Counted from the first letter of the stretch, positions 25,185-35,253 are shown. The stretch is 64,000 nucleotides of DNA from an uncultured Clostridia bacterium (GCA_949155365.1 CASCUT010000003.1:1-64000), one strand, 5' to 3'. Numbers and translations are program-made. Notes: generated by a model from the sequence alone, not told the origin.

Positions 25185-26666
25185 ATGTCTTTAATCAATG
25201 TAAATAATCTAAGCTTTGCTTACGAAGGAAGTCTAAACAAAGTATTTGAACATGTTTCATTTCAGATAGATACCAATTGGAAATTAGGATTAATTGGAAG
25301 AAATGGAAAAGGAAAAACCACATTCTTTAAACTATTATTAGGAAAATATCCCTATGAAGGAAGTATATCGAAAAATGTTGAATTTGATTATTTTCCATTT
25401 GAAGTAAAACAAAAAGAAAAAATGGCAATCGAAGTAATAAATGAAATTGCTCCAATGGCAGAAGATTGGGAAATTATAAAAGAATGGAATCTATTAAAAT
25501 CAGAGGTAGAGGCATTATACCGTCCGTTTCAAACATTAAGTGGTGGAGAACAAATCAAAGTATTATTAGCAAGTTTATTTCTAAAAGGAAATCATTTCTT
25601 ATTGATTGATGAACCTACAAATCATTTAGATATAGAGACAAGAAATCATTTAGTAGAATATTTAAGTAGAAAAAAAGGATTTATAGTAGTATCGCATGAT
25701 AGAGAATTTCTAGATAAAGTAGTAGATCACGTTATTTCGATTAATCACACGAATATTGAAATTCAAAAAGGAAACTTTTCTTCTTGGCAACAAAATAAAG
25801 AAGCACAAGATAAATTTGAAATAATGCAAAATGAAAAATTAGAAAAAGATATTGGACGACTAGAGGTAGCAACAAGAAATGCCACTACTTGGTCCAATAA
25901 AATAGAACAAACCAAATACCATACCACCAATTCTGGGTCAAGCATTGATAGAGGATATGTTGGACATCAGTCTGCTAAAATGATGAAAAAAGCAAAAGGA
26001 ATGGAAAAACGAATGGAACACGCAATAGAAGAGAAAAAACAATTGCTACATAATATAGAGAAAAAAGAACCGCTTAAAATGGTTCCAATACAAAATGAGA
26101 AAAATCCAATGATAATAGCACAAAATTTGCAAATAAAATATGAAGAGAAAGAGATATTTAATCCAACCACATTTGAGATAAAAAATGGAGATAGAATAGC
26201 AATTACTGGCAAAAATGGGATTGGAAAATCCAGTATCTTAAAATTGATAGGGGGAGAGAACTTAACATATCAAGGAAATATCAAAAGAGCAAATCATTTA
26301 ATAATATCTTATGTATCACAGAATACAGAAGAATTAACAGGAACATTAACAGACTTTATCAGAAAACATGGGATACAAGAAAGTGTTTTTAAAGCAATGC
26401 TTTCCAAAATGGGAGTTCAAAGTTTAGAGTTCGAAAAAAAGATAGAAGAAATGAGTGAAGGACAGAAGAAAAAAATATTAATTGCTAAAAGTATTTCAGA
26501 ATCTGCTCATCTTTATATTTGGGATGAACCATTAAACTATATAGATATAGTAACAAGAATGCAAATCGAAGAAGTTATTTTAAAATATAAACCTACGATG
26601 CTATTAGTAGAGCATGATGAAACTTTTATTAAAAAAGTAGCAACCAATAGAATTGAATTGACATAG
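25185..26666 (+). CDS. Lsa-type ABC-F ribosome-protection ATPase
   Basis: 493 residues with two ABC domains and no membrane segments. First domain: IGRNGKGKTT, LSGGEQ, LIDEPTNHLD. Second: ITGKNGIGKSS, MSEGQKKK, WDEPLNYID. The interdomain linker carries DRGYVGHQSAKMMKKAKGM, close to the pattern of Lsa/Vga/Msr antibiotic-resistance ABC-F proteins, and total length matches Lsa(A). Lsa proteins dislodge lincosamides, streptogramin A and pleuromutilins from the ribosome; resistance here is untested. It stands alone, with a GGAGGG site and no ABC permease nearby. A housekeeping translation role is the alternative. Confidence 0.85.
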   Translation: MSLINVNNLSFAYEGSLNKVFEHVSFQIDTNWKLGLIGRNGKGKTTFFKLLLGKYPYEGSISKNVEFDYFPFEVKQKEKMAIEVINEIAPMAEDWEIIKEWNLLKSEVEALYRPFQTLSGGEQIKVLLASLFLKGNHFLLIDEPTNHLDIETRNHLVEYLSRKKGFIVVSHDREFLDKVVDHVISINHTNIEIQKGNFSSWQQNKEAQDKFEIMQNEKLEKDIGRLEVATRNATTWSNKIEQTKYHTTNSGSSIDRGYVGHQSAKMMKKAKGMEKRMEHAIEEKKQLLHNIEKKEPLKMVPIQNEKNPMIIAQNLQIKYEEKEIFNPTTFEIKNGDRIAITGKNGIGKSSILKLIGGENLTYQGNIKRANHLIISYVSQNTEELTGTLTDFIRKHGIQESVFKAMLSKMGVQSLEFEKKIEEMSEGQKKKILIAKSISESAHLYIWDEPLNYIDIVTRMQIEEVILKYKPTMLLVEHDETFIKKVATNRIELT

Positions 26667-26730
26667 AAAAAATACACGAAAAAAGAAAAAAATAAGAAAC
26701 TAGATTAATGGATAAATTTAATAAAAAGTA

Positions 26731-26759
26731 TTGCCAATTAGTAAAAAATATGGTAATAT
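26731..26759 (+). promoter_or_regulatory. Promoter of rpsO
   Basis: TTGCCA at 26731, 17-bp spacer, TAATAT at 26754. A leader of about 95 nt follows, in which rpsO autoregulation often operates; no structure was verified. Confidence 0.65.
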
Positions 26760-26858
26760 AAATATGTTAAAAAATTACCTTATACTTGGTTTTAAGAATA
26801 ACACACCAAATTAAAACTCAGTTTAAGGCAAATTAAGAAAAATAGGAGGTGCACAAAT

Positions 26859-27122
26859 ATGACAAAGGAAAGAAAACAAGAAATCATTAATACTTACAAA
26901 AGAGAGGAAAAAGACACTGGTTCACCAGAAGTACAAATCGCTCTTTTAACAGAAAGAATTAATGAATTAACAGAACACTTAAAAGTACACAAAAAAGACA
27001 ACCACTCAAGAAGAGGTCTTTTAAAAATGGTAGGAGCAAGACGTAGTTTACTTAAGTACTTAAGTGACAAAGATGTTCAAAGATACAGAGATATCGTTGA
27101 AAAATTAGGATTAAGAAAATAA
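26859..27122 (+). CDS. rpsO: Ribosomal protein S15
   Basis: 87 residues, TAGGAGGTG site. The S15 signature is complete: [35 protein letters not shown] and [11 protein letters not shown]. It binds the central domain of 16S rRNA early in 30S assembly. Followed by a terminator, then pnp, the conserved rpsO-pnp order. Confidence 0.97.
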   Translation: MTKERKQEIINTYKREEKDTGSPEVQIALLTERINELTEHLKVHKKDNHSRRGLLKMVGARRSLLKYLSDKDVQRYRDIVEKLGLRK

Positions 27123-27130
27123 AAAGATGC

Positions 27131-27170
27131 TGGACGTTTTGCTGTAACAACAAGTAAAACGTCCTTTTTT
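27131..27170 (+). terminator. Terminator after rpsO
   Basis: GGACGTTTT and AAAACGTCC arms followed by TTTTTT. Confidence 0.88.
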
Positions 27171-27177
27171 GCAATTA

Positions 27178-27447
27178 GAAGCTGGATGTTAGAAATTGGA
27201 AGTTAGAAATAGAGCAAGTATTGAAGAATTGCCGTAAGTTCAAACTTTCAACCTCAAACCTCCCATTTAATACTCCTAAATTAGATAGTAGCTTGTACAA
27301 TATACTATAAGTAAAATAGTACATTGTAGAGGTTACACCTAACTTAAGAGTATTGTATATTGCAAGAAGAACAGGTTATGATAAAATAAAAAGCAAAGCA
27401 TCCCCTTATAATTTGGTGTGGTTAGGGGAAAGAGAGAGGAGATATTT
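27178..27447 (+). promoter_or_regulatory. rpsO-pnp intergenic region: repeat-like segment and pnp promoter
   Basis: The 325-bp gap has no gene. At 27178-27275 there are GGAAGTTAGAAAT and CCTCAAACCTCC words that recur between other genes here (13418, 36700). A promoter lies at 27353-27382: TTGTAT, 18-bp spacer, TATGAT. The GAGAGGAGA ribosome site then precedes pnp. Confidence 0.5.
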
Positions 27448-29580
27448 ATGTTTAAAACATATTCAACCGAGTTAGCCGGAAGAAAGCTAATAATTGAAAC
27501 AGGAAAAATTGCAGAACTTGCCAATGGAAGTGTTATGGTTCGTTATGGAGATACTGTTGTTATGGTCAATGTAACAGCTTCGAAAGAACCAAGAGAAGGA
27601 ATTGATTTCTTCCCACTATCTGTAGATTATGAAGAAAAATTATATGCCGTAGGAAAAATACCAGGAAGCTTTATGAAAAGAGAAGGAAAACCAGCAGACA
27701 AAGCTATCTTAACATCAAGAGCCATCGATAGACCACTTCGCCCATTATTTCCAAAAGATTTTCGAAACGATGTATGTGTAGTAGCAACCGTATTATCGGT
27801 AGAACAAGACAATAGCCCAGAAGTATGTGCCATGATTGGTTCCGCAGCAGCACTTGCTATTTCTGATATTCCATTTGGTGGACCAACTGGAGCAGTAAAC
27901 GTTGGTTATGTAGATGGACAAGTAATCATTAATCCAACCGTAGCACAAAGAGAAAAATCAAGATTAACATTAACCGTTGCAGGAACAGAACAAAAAATTA
28001 CTATGATTGAAGCAGGAGCAGATGAAATACCAAATGATACCATGTTAGAAGCAATCAAAACAGCACATGAAGAAATCAAAAAAATATGCTATTTCATTTC
28101 TGACATCCAAAAAGATATTGGAAAACCAAAATTCGAATATGTATCATTTGCTGTAAAATCAGAAGTATATGAAGAAATTGAGCAACAATTCAAAGAAAGA
28201 ATGTACCAAGATGTACAAGCACCAGACAAAGATACAAGAGATGCTAACATGACGAAACTAGCAGAAGATATTAACAACTACTGGCTAGAAAAATATGGAG
28301 AAGAAAAATGCGAAGAAGACAAACGTGATATTGCAGACAGCATCCATGATTTAGAAAAAGCATGTGTAAGAGAAATGATATTAAAAGAGCATAAACGTCC
28401 AGATGGAAGAAAAATCGATGAACTAAGACCTTTATCTTGCGAAGTAGCAGTGCTTCCAAGAGTACATGGTAGTGCTATTTTCACAAGAGGGCAAACGCAA
28501 GCAATGTCAATTGTTACCTTAGGAATGAAAAGTGAAGAACAAATTTTAGATGGCGTAGACGAAGAAACAGGAAAACGTTATATGCACCAATATAACTTTC
28601 CATCTTATTCCGTAGGAGAAGCAAGACCATCTAGAGGTCCAGGAAGAAGAGAAATAGGACATGGAGCATTAGCAGAAAAAGCATTAGTTCCAGTGATTCC
28701 ATCAGAAGAAGAATTCCCATATGCCATTCGTGTGGTATCTGAAATTTTATCTTCGAATGGTTCTACTTCACAAGCAAGTATTTGTGGAAGTACCTTAGCC
28801 TTAATGGATGCAGGTGTACCAATTAAAAGACCAGTAGCAGGTATTTCAACAGGACTAATTACAAGCAAAGAAAACCCAGACGAATACATCATGCTTACAG
28901 ATATTCAAGGAATTGAAGACTTCTTTGGTGATATGGACTTTAAAGTAGGAGGAACCAAAGAAGGAATCACCGCAATTCAAGTGGATATCAAATGTGATGG
29001 TTTAACCTATGATATTATTGCAGAAGCTTTTGCAAGAACAAAAGTAGCAAGAGATTATATCTTAGATGAAATCATGTTACCAGTCATTAGCAAACCAAGA
29101 GAAGAATTATCTAAATATGCACCAAAAATCATTACAATGCATATTGCCGTAGATAAAATAAAAGATGTTATCGGACCTGGTGGAAAAATGATAAACAAAA
29201 TCATTGAAGAAGCAAAAGGTGTCAAAATTGATATCGAAGAAGATGGAACTGTATGCATCTATTCCGTAGAAGGACAAGATGGAAACAGAGCAAAGAAAAT
29301 GATAGAAGATATTACAAAAGAAATTGAAGCAGGAAGTATCTATGATGGAACCGTTACAAGAATAGCAAGCTTTGGTGCATTTGTAGACTTAGGAGCAGGA
29401 AAAGAAGGATTACTACACATTTCTAAAATTTCAAACAAACGTGTAGAAAAAGTAGAAGACGTACTAGCTATAGGAGACGAAATTACTGTAAAAGTATTAG
29501 AAATTGATAATCAAGGAAGAATTAATCTAAGCATGAAAGAGTTAGAAGTAACCGCACAAGAAGAAAAGAAAGAAGACTAA
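27448..29580 (+). CDS. pnp: Polyribonucleotide nucleotidyltransferase
   Basis: 710 residues from ATG 27448 (GAGAGGAGATATTT upstream; an earlier in-frame start lacks a ribosome site). Two RNase PH-type domains flank an alpha-helical domain: first [16 protein letters not shown]-like and [12 protein letters not shown], second [32 protein letters not shown] and [19 protein letters not shown] (catalytic Asp). A KH domain ([15 protein letters not shown]) and an S1 domain ([21 protein letters not shown]) follow. This phosphorolytic 3'-5' exonuclease acts in mRNA decay, as part of the conserved rpsO-pnp pair. Confidence 0.97.
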   Translation: MFKTYSTELAGRKLIIETGKIAELANGSVMVRYGDTVVMVNVTASKEPREGIDFFPLSVDYEEKLYAVGKIPGSFMKREGKPADKAILTSRAIDRPLRPLFPKDFRNDVCVVATVLSVEQDNSPEVCAMIGSAAALAISDIPFGGPTGAVNVGYVDGQVIINPTVAQREKSRLTLTVAGTEQKITMIEAGADEIPNDTMLEAIKTAHEEIKKICYFISDIQKDIGKPKFEYVSFAVKSEVYEEIEQQFKERMYQDVQAPDKDTRDANMTKLAEDINNYWLEKYGEEKCEEDKRDIADSIHDLEKACVREMILKEHKRPDGRKIDELRPLSCEVAVLPRVHGSAIFTRGQTQAMSIVTLGMKSEEQILDGVDEETGKRYMHQYNFPSYSVGEARPSRGPGRREIGHGALAEKALVPVIPSEEEFPYAIRVVSEILSSNGSTSQASICGSTLALMDAGVPIKRPVAGISTGLITSKENPDEYIMLTDIQGIEDFFGDMDFKVGGTKEGITAIQVDIKCDGLTYDIIAEAFARTKVARDYILDEIMLPVISKPREELSKYAPKIITMHIAVDKIKDVIGPGGKMINKIIEEAKGVKIDIEEDGTVCIYSVEGQDGNRAKKMIEDITKEIEAGSIYDGTVTRIASFGAFVDLGAGKEGLLHISKISNKRVEKVEDVLAIGDEITVKVLEIDNQGRINLSMKELEVTAQEEKKED

Positions 29581-29597
29581 AAAAGAAATAGCACATA

Positions 29598-29623
29598 GGG
29601 CGACAAGCAAGTCGCCCGTCTTT
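29598..29623 (+). terminator. Terminator after pnp
   Basis: GGGCGAC and GTCGCCC arms around AAGCAA, then GTCTTT. Confidence 0.8.
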
Positions 29624-29744
29624 CAAAGGAAAAGATACAACGTTTCCTTAAGATTTTATGAAGTAGTTGCAAAAATAGGACGAAGCTAGTATAATAAGGA
29701 TAGTATCTTAATAAAATAGATAGTAGAAATTGAAGGAGAAAAAA

Positions 29745-30974
29745 ATGGAATATTTATATATATTGCAACAAGCACTCGTTTGGATTGTTACGATATTTTG
29801 GCTATACCAATTAATAGTTAGCATATGTTCATTAATTAAATTAAAAGACAAACCAATTATAGAAGAAAAAGAGCATCGTTTTATGACCATTATTCCTGCT
29901 CATAATGAAGCAACAGTAGTAGGAAACTTAGTAGAAAGTTTAAAAAATCAGAATTATCCAAAGGAATTATATGATATTTATGTCATTGCCGATAACTGTA
30001 CAGATAACACCGCAGAAGTTGCTAGAAAAGCAGGTGCAATCGTGTATGAAAGATTTGACGAAGAAAAGAAAACAAAAGGATTTGCTTTGCAATGGTTTTT
30101 AGACCAAAAAATAAAAGAAGATGCACCATATGATGCATTCTGTATTTTTGATGCCGATAACATTGCAGATGTAAACTTCTTAAAAGCAATGAACAAAAAG
30201 CTATGTCAAGGAGAAAATGTAGTACAAGGATATCGTGACATCAAAAATCCAACCGATAACTGGATTACAGCAGGGTATGCTATCTTTTATTGGACGATGA
30301 ACCGTTTCTATCATTTAGCAAGATATAATTTAGGGCTATCTCCATTACTAAACGGTACAGGTTTCATGGTTCGCTTTGATATTGTCAAACCAACTGGATG
30401 GGATACAAAAACCTTAACAGAAGACATCGAATTTTCTTTAAAAAACATTATCGAAGGAAGAAAATTAGGCTGGGCAACAGATGCAATTTGCTATGACGAA
30501 CAACCAACTGGATTTAAACAATCTTGGTCACAAAGAACCAGATGGACAGTAGGGCATATTCAATGTATGAAAGAATACACAGGTCTATTAGCCGTAGCAG
30601 TAAAAGAAAAGAAAACATTAATGAACTTTGATGGATTGTTATATATCTTAGGAAGTATTCCTATGTTTGTCATTACCATAGTGCTATTGTTATTAAACTT
30701 TATTGTATACTTTGCAAATGGAATGACAGGAGCAGAGCTACTAATAAACTGCATACGTTATCTAGTACCAACCTTTATTTTCCCAATTTTTACAGCCTTA
30801 CTAATTATGATATTAGATAAAAAGCCAATCAAGCCAATGGTAAAAGGGTTAATATTCTACCCATTATTCTTAGGTTCTTGGTTACTAATTAACTTTAAAT
30901 GTTTATTTGTAAGAAATACAAAATGGGAAAAAATAGAGCACGTACGTGATATTAAAATAAATGAAGTAAATTAA
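29745..30974 (+). CDS. Membrane glycosyltransferase, GT2 family
   Basis: 409 residues from ATG 29745, after TTGAAGGAG. One N-terminal membrane helix, then a GT-A catalytic domain: MTIIPAHNEATVVGNLVESL, the metal-binding DADN, a TEDIEF acidic motif and the QRTRWTVGH motif of processive cellulose/hyaluronan-synthase-like enzymes. Two or three C-terminal membrane helices follow. It probably polymerises or transfers a surface sugar at the cytoplasmic face; the substrate cannot be read from the sequence. It stands alone, ending at a terminator. Confidence 0.88.
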   Translation: MEYLYILQQALVWIVTIFWLYQLIVSICSLIKLKDKPIIEEKEHRFMTIIPAHNEATVVGNLVESLKNQNYPKELYDIYVIADNCTDNTAEVARKAGAIVYERFDEEKKTKGFALQWFLDQKIKEDAPYDAFCIFDADNIADVNFLKAMNKKLCQGENVVQGYRDIKNPTDNWITAGYAIFYWTMNRFYHLARYNLGLSPLLNGTGFMVRFDIVKPTGWDTKTLTEDIEFSLKNIIEGRKLGWATDAICYDEQPTGFKQSWSQRTRWTVGHIQCMKEYTGLLAVAVKEKKTLMNFDGLLYILGSIPMFVITIVLLLLNFIVYFANGMTGAELLINCIRYLVPTFIFPIFTALLIMILDKKPIKPMVKGLIFYPLFLGSWLLINFKCLFVRNTKWEKIEHVRDIKINEVN

Positions 30975-30976
30975 GA

Positions 30977-31016
30977 AAATACCAATATAGAGTAAGGTTC
31001 TATATTGGTATTTTTA
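30977..31016 (+). terminator. Terminator after the GT2 gene
   Basis: AATACCAATATAGA and TCTATATTGGTATT are perfect arms followed by TTTTAT. Confidence 0.88.
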
Positions 31017-31029
31017 TATTCATAAAAAC

Positions 31030-31058
31030 TTGAAAAAGATAAGAAAATATGCTATTAT
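31030..31058 (+). promoter_or_regulatory. Promoter of the 54-residue membrane peptide gene
   Basis: TTGAAA at 31030, 17-bp spacer, TATTAT at 31053. The leader contains CTCCTTT at 31081, complementary to the AGGAG ribosome site about 45 nt later, so the leader could fold over it. Confidence 0.6.
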
Positions 31059-31142
31059 AGTAGTATAAGATTTATTTGAACTCCTTTGTACTATATGGGG
31101 TGTTCGTGGTAACAATGGCAACAAGAATTAGGAGGTAAAAGG

Positions 31143-31307
31143 ATGACTCAGGATATGGTGGCATTAAGCATAGTTAGCACTATGATTCTCTTAGGAATCG
31201 TTCCACTAATTGTTCTTTTCATTTGTTGTGCAATTGAGAAACACAAAACTTCAAAACAATTAGAAGAAATTAACAGAGAAATAAGAGAGATGAATGGCCA
31301 AATGTAA
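31143..31307 (+). CDS. Small membrane protein (54 aa)
   Basis: Not recognised. The ATG follows TTAGGAGGTAAAAGG, a very strong site. The product begins MTQDMVALSIVSTMILLGIV, has one membrane helix (about 7-31) and then a charged coiled-coil tail (KTSKQLEEINREIREMNG). Its own promoter and terminator bracket it closely, so it is a complete single-gene unit. The helix-plus-coiled-coil layout suggests a small accessory or adaptor membrane protein; no function can be given. Confidence 0.65.
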   Translation: MTQDMVALSIVSTMILLGIVPLIVLFICCAIEKHKTSKQLEEINREIREMNGQM

Positions 31308-31317
31308 TCTGATGTAG

Positions 31318-31357
31318 AAAAGAGCTTTGTTCTAAAGTAGGAGCAAGGCTCTTTTTC
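31318..31357 (+). terminator. Terminator of the small membrane protein gene
   Basis: AAAGAGCTTTGTTCT pairs with GGAGCAAGGCTCTTT, followed by TTCTAT. The remaining 31358-31511 spacer shows no gene. Confidence 0.8.
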
Positions 31358-31511
31358 TATATAGGAAAGATAGAATAAAAAGAAGGATTTATTAAGGATA
31401 TGACAAAATTGATTAATGGAAAAAATGCAAATCTTTATCTTATATTTTATAGACATTTTTTTAGGGCAATGATATAATACGAAAAGAAAAAAATAAGAAA
31501 AGAGGATAAAA

Positions 31512-33017
31512 ATGAAAATAGATAAAAAGGATATATTTCATATTGCAATTATAATAGTAGGTATTTTATTTTTAGCAGTGCCAATCTTTCACTCTAATTT
31601 ATGGTTTGATGAGAGTTACTCAGTAGGAATAGCAAATCATAGTTTCCAAGAAATATGGGAGATAGGGTCTCATGATGTGCATCCTATTTTATATTATTGG
31701 ATATTACATAGTATCAATCTTATCTTTGGCAATTGCATAATAGCCTATCGTATTTTTTCATGGATATGTGCATGTATCATGGGAATACTAGGATTTACAC
31801 ATATTAGAAAAGATTTTGGAAAAAAGGTAGGAATTTTATTTTCCTTTTTTAGCTTATTCTTACCAGTGGTAGCAATTTATGCAGGAGAAATTAGAATGTA
31901 CACCTTTGCCATGCTAGTCGTTAGCCTAATGTGTATTTATGCGTATCGAATATATAGAAATGAAGGACAAAAACAAGTTAAGAATTGGATTCTATTTGCA
32001 ATATTTAGCTTAGCATCTGCGTACACCCATTATTATGGATTAATGGTAGCAGGAATTGTCAATCTCATCTTGTTTACACACTATGTTCGAAAAATGTGGA
32101 AAACAAAAGAAGTTATCTATGAAATGAAAGCATTTCTTATCTCTGCTGTTATACAAATTATTTTATACTTGCCATGGCTACTTGCCCTTATAACACAAAT
32201 GAGTCAAGTATCAAAAGGATTCTGGATATCTTTTACGTTTCCAGACACCTTAATTGAATTTTTTACCTTTCCATTTACAGGGGGAACAGAATATAGTAAA
32301 AAAATCTATGCCATCTTATTTTCTAGTATCATTGTTATTTATTTAATTTATTTAGCAGTTCAAAATAAGAAACACAAAGAAAAAATAGACAAAAAAGAAA
32401 CACAACTAATAAAACTATCCTTAGGAATTTATTTTGCAGTCATATTAGGAGCATGTTTCGCATCTCTTATACTAAGGACATTAATTATCTATGCAAGATA
32501 TATGTTATGTGCTATGGGAGTATTTTTCTTTTTCTTAGCTTTCTATCTAAGCAAAAGAGGAAAACAACATGTTATTGTAACAATTTGCATATTATGTGTG
32601 ATCATGGGGATCGGAGTGGAAATACAACTATGCAAAGCTAACTATGATGAAAGTAATCAAAAACCATTTGAATACTTGGCAGAAAACATAAAAGAAGACG
32701 ATGCACTTATTTGCGTGAATGAATTAAATGCCTTTATCGTAGTAGCAAAATTTCCAGAAAACCCTTTTTACTTCTGGGATGAGTCAGAATGGAAAGTAGA
32801 AGAAGCATATAAAGCATTCGGAAATCGCATGAAAGGAATAAATAGCTTAGAAGACTTGAAAGAAGTAACCGGAAGAATATGGGTATTAGATTCTAGAAAT
32901 AATCATTTATTAGAAAAAATAGAAGAACAATATGAAATTAAGGTGATAGAAAGAACAGAATATAATACAAAATATCATGGATGTGAGTACACATACACCT
33001 TAATAGAAAAAGAATAA
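31512..33017 (+). CDS. GT-C/ArnT-like polytopic glycosyltransferase
   Basis: 501 residues with about ten membrane helices. The first extracellular loop has LWFDESYSVGIANHSFQEI and then HDVHPILYYWILHSI, the acidic (DE) and HP motifs of GT-C enzymes (PMT/ArnT, glycosyltransferase family 39-like) that take sugar from a polyprenyl carrier. The C-terminal 120 residues form a soluble domain (EYLAENIKEDDALICVNE and onward). Substrate unknown; surface glycan or protein glycosylation is plausible. It is followed 26 bp later by a P-loop/Asp23 gene, probably on one transcript. Confidence 0.8.
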   Translation: MKIDKKDIFHIAIIIVGILFLAVPIFHSNLWFDESYSVGIANHSFQEIWEIGSHDVHPILYYWILHSINLIFGNCIIAYRIFSWICACIMGILGFTHIRKDFGKKVGILFSFFSLFLPVVAIYAGEIRMYTFAMLVVSLMCIYAYRIYRNEGQKQVKNWILFAIFSLASAYTHYYGLMVAGIVNLILFTHYVRKMWKTKEVIYEMKAFLISAVIQIILYLPWLLALITQMSQVSKGFWISFTFPDTLIEFFTFPFTGGTEYSKKIYAILFSSIIVIYLIYLAVQNKKHKEKIDKKETQLIKLSLGIYFAVILGACFASLILRTLIIYARYMLCAMGVFFFFLAFYLSKRGKQHVIVTICILCVIMGIGVEIQLCKANYDESNQKPFEYLAENIKEDDALICVNELNAFIVVAKFPENPFYFWDESEWKVEEAYKAFGNRMKGINSLEDLKEVTGRIWVLDSRNNHLLEKIEEQYEIKVIERTEYNTKYHGCEYTYTLIEKE

Positions 33018-33043
33018 AGCTACAGAAGAGAGGAGATAAAAAA

Positions 33044-33883
33044 GTGAGCGAAATCAGAGTCTTTGCTTTTGTAGGACCATCTGGAACAGGAAAAAGTTAT
33101 CGAGCCCAAATGGTAGCAGGAGAAAATAACATTTCCTATATTATCGATGATGGACTACTAGTAAATGAAAATGAAGTAGTAGCAGGAGAATCTGCCAAAA
33201 AAGCACCAACGAAAATAGAAACAGTAAAACATGCTATTTTTATTGATGAAAAAGAACGAAAAGAAATGAAAAAAGCCATTCAAAAATATAAACCAGAATC
33301 TATCTTAATATTAGGAACATCCGATGGAATGGTAGAAAAAATAGCGGAAAACTTAGGATTGCCTAAAATCCAAAAAACAATTTACATACAAGAAGTAGCA
33401 ACCGAAACAGAAATGCAAACAGCAAGAAACATAAGAGTAACAGAGGGAAAACATGTTATTCCAGTACCAACTTTTGAAATCAAAAAAGATTTTTCAGGAT
33501 ATATCTTAGATCCACTTCAAATTTTTAAATCAAAAGGAAGCGGAAATAAACCATACATTTCAGAAAAATCCATTATTAGGCCAACCTTTAGTTATTTAGG
33601 AAACTTTACAATATCCGATACCGTATTTCGTCAAATAGTAGAATATTTGGCTAGGAAAGAAGAAGGAATTGCAAGAGTCATTCGTACCAGAGTAGAAAAC
33701 TATGGAGAAGGGCCATCTATTTATATGGAAGTAGCAGTTATCTATGGGCATAATGTAATAAAAGGCTTAAAAGAATTTAAAGAAAAAAGTATAAAAGAAA
33801 TAGAAAAACTAACCACCATGAACGTACAAAAAATAACAGTAATTGCCAAATCAATCGAAGTCAGAAATCATTTGGAAAAGTAG
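33044..33883 (+). CDS. P-loop ATPase fused to an Asp23/Gls24-like domain
   Basis: 279 residues, GTG start after GAGAGGAGATAAAAAA. The N-terminus has a Walker A motif GPSGTGKS (about 10-17) and a nucleotide-kinase-like fold (AIFIDEKERKEMKKAI, ILILGTSDGMVEKI). Residues about 200-275 match the Asp23/Gls24 envelope-stress domain (RQIVEYLARKEEGIARVIRT, GPSIYMEVAVIYGHNVI). Asp23 proteins normally form membrane-associated networks and lack an ATPase; the fusion occurs in some clostridia. It precedes cmk, but with a 96-bp gap containing a decayed repeat. Function is unknown; an ATP-dependent envelope-stress role is an inference. Confidence 0.75.
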   Translation: MSEIRVFAFVGPSGTGKSYRAQMVAGENNISYIIDDGLLVNENEVVAGESAKKAPTKIETVKHAIFIDEKERKEMKKAIQKYKPESILILGTSDGMVEKIAENLGLPKIQKTIYIQEVATETEMQTARNIRVTEGKHVIPVPTFEIKKDFSGYILDPLQIFKSKGSGNKPYISEKSIIRPTFSYLGNFTISDTVFRQIVEYLARKEEGIARVIRTRVENYGEGPSIYMEVAVIYGHNVIKGLKEFKEKSIKEIEKLTTMNVQKITVIAKSIEVRNHLEK

Positions 33884-33941
33884 GGACCAAAAGCGACCCA
33901 AAGGGACGTTTCTTTATGGTTAATCTGTCCCTTTTGGTACT
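33884..33941. repeat. Degenerate GGGACGTACC-type stem-loop
   Basis: Immediately after a stop codon, GGGACCAAAAG...AAAGGGAC pairs with GTCCCTTTTGGTAC, with an 8-bp insertion in the left arm. Sequence words match the GGGACGTACC family. Confidence 0.5.
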
Positions 33942-33979
33942 TTTAATGAACGGAATAAAATAGGAAAAGGAGAAAAAAG

Positions 33980-34651
33980 ATGTCATTTGTTGTTGCAATA
34001 GATGGACCAGCAGGAACTGGAAAAGGAACCGTAACAAGCCTTATTTCAAAAGAATTGGGACTTGTGAATATTGATACAGGAGCAACCTATCGTTGTGTTG
34101 CTTTATATATGATTCAAAATCAAATAAAATTAGAAGAAAAAGAGAAAATAATTGCTTCTCTTCCTGCTATTCATATCGACATGAAGAATGAAAATGGAGA
34201 GCAAATCGTATTTTTAAATGGGAAAGAGGTAACAAAGGAAATTCGAAGCAAAGAAGTAACACAAATTGTATCACAAGTATCTTCGATAAAAGAAGTTCGC
34301 TTTGCCATGGTAGAAGTACAAAGAAAATTAGCAGAAGGAAAAGATGTAATTATGGAAGGAAGAGATATTACTACTTACGTATTTCCAAATGCAGATGTAA
34401 AAATCTATTTAGATGGCGATGAGAACGAAAGAGCAAGAAGAAGATTTAAAGAGATGCAAGAAAAAGGAATTAATATGACTTATGAAGAAGTATTAAAAAA
34501 TATCCAAGCACGTGATAAAAATGATAAAGAAAAAGAAGTGGGAGCATTGAAAATAGCAGAAGATGCTATTTATATTGATACCACCCATTTAACAGTAGAA
34601 GAAGAAAAAGAGAAAGTAAAAGAGATAATAAAAGAGAAAAGAGGGAAATAA
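33980..34651 (+). CDS. cmk: Cytidylate kinase
   Basis: 223 residues, AAAAGGAGAAAA site. Walker A GPAGTGKGT (residues 9-17), NIDTGATYRCVAL for nucleotide binding, MEGRDITTYVFPNA, and the lid region ARRRFKEMQEKG. Phosphorylates CMP and dCMP. It is 2 bp before plsC and in the conserved cmk-plsC-(ispH)-rpsA order of clostridia; ispH is missing here. Confidence 0.95.
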   Translation: MSFVVAIDGPAGTGKGTVTSLISKELGLVNIDTGATYRCVALYMIQNQIKLEEKEKIIASLPAIHIDMKNENGEQIVFLNGKEVTKEIRSKEVTQIVSQVSSIKEVRFAMVEVQRKLAEGKDVIMEGRDITTYVFPNADVKIYLDGDENERARRRFKEMQEKGINMTYEEVLKNIQARDKNDKEKEVGALKIAEDAIYIDTTHLTVEEEKEKVKEIIKEKRGK

Positions 34652-34653
34652 GC

Positions 34654-35253
34654 ATGAAAAAAGCATTAAAAAACATACTAAAGAAAATCGTGCAAGGGGC
34701 TATTTTTCTATATTGTAAAATAGTGCATAGAGCTAAAATAGAAGGAACAGAACATATTCCAAAAGACGAACCACTTATCTTTTGCGGAAACCATAGAACC
34801 TTTTTAGATCCACCATTAATTAAAGTAACCGCGAAAAGAGAAGCTCACTTTTTAGCAAAACAAGACTTATATCACAATCCATTCCTTTCTTTTTTAGGTT
34901 GGATATTTGAGGCAATACCAGTCAAAAGAGATTCCAAAGATATTAATGCTATTAAATCTTCGTTGAAATACTTAAAAAAAGGAGAATGTATCGCACTATT
35001 CCCAGAAGGAACAAGAAATGGATTAGCAAAAGGCGAAAAAGTAAAAGATGGAGCAGCCTTTTTTGCCATAAGAAGTGGAGCAAAAGTAGTACCAGTTGGT
35101 ATATCTGGAAAAACAGGCACATTCTCAAAAGTTACCATCCGCTATGGAAAACCATTAGACTATAGCCAATATAAAAAAGCAGAAGATGAAAAACAAGCAT
35201 TAGAAACAGTAACAGAAGATATTATGAAACATATTATAGACCTAACAAAATAA
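34654..35253 (+). CDS. plsC: 1-acyl-sn-glycerol-3-phosphate acyltransferase
   Basis: 199 residues. It has an N-terminal amphipathic or membrane segment, then the acyltransferase motifs: NHRTFLDP (HxxxxD catalytic), IPVKRDSKDINAI, FPEGTRNGLAKGEKV and VPVGISG. It makes phosphatidic acid from lysophosphatidic acid. Start codon 2 bp after cmk; translationally coupled. Confidence 0.92.
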   Translation: MKKALKNILKKIVQGAIFLYCKIVHRAKIEGTEHIPKDEPLIFCGNHRTFLDPPLIKVTAKREAHFLAKQDLYHNPFLSFLGWIFEAIPVKRDSKDINAIKSSLKYLKKGECIALFPEGTRNGLAKGEKVKDGAAFFAIRSGAKVVPVGISGKTGTFSKVTIRYGKPLDYSQYKKAEDEKQALETVTEDIMKHIIDLTK

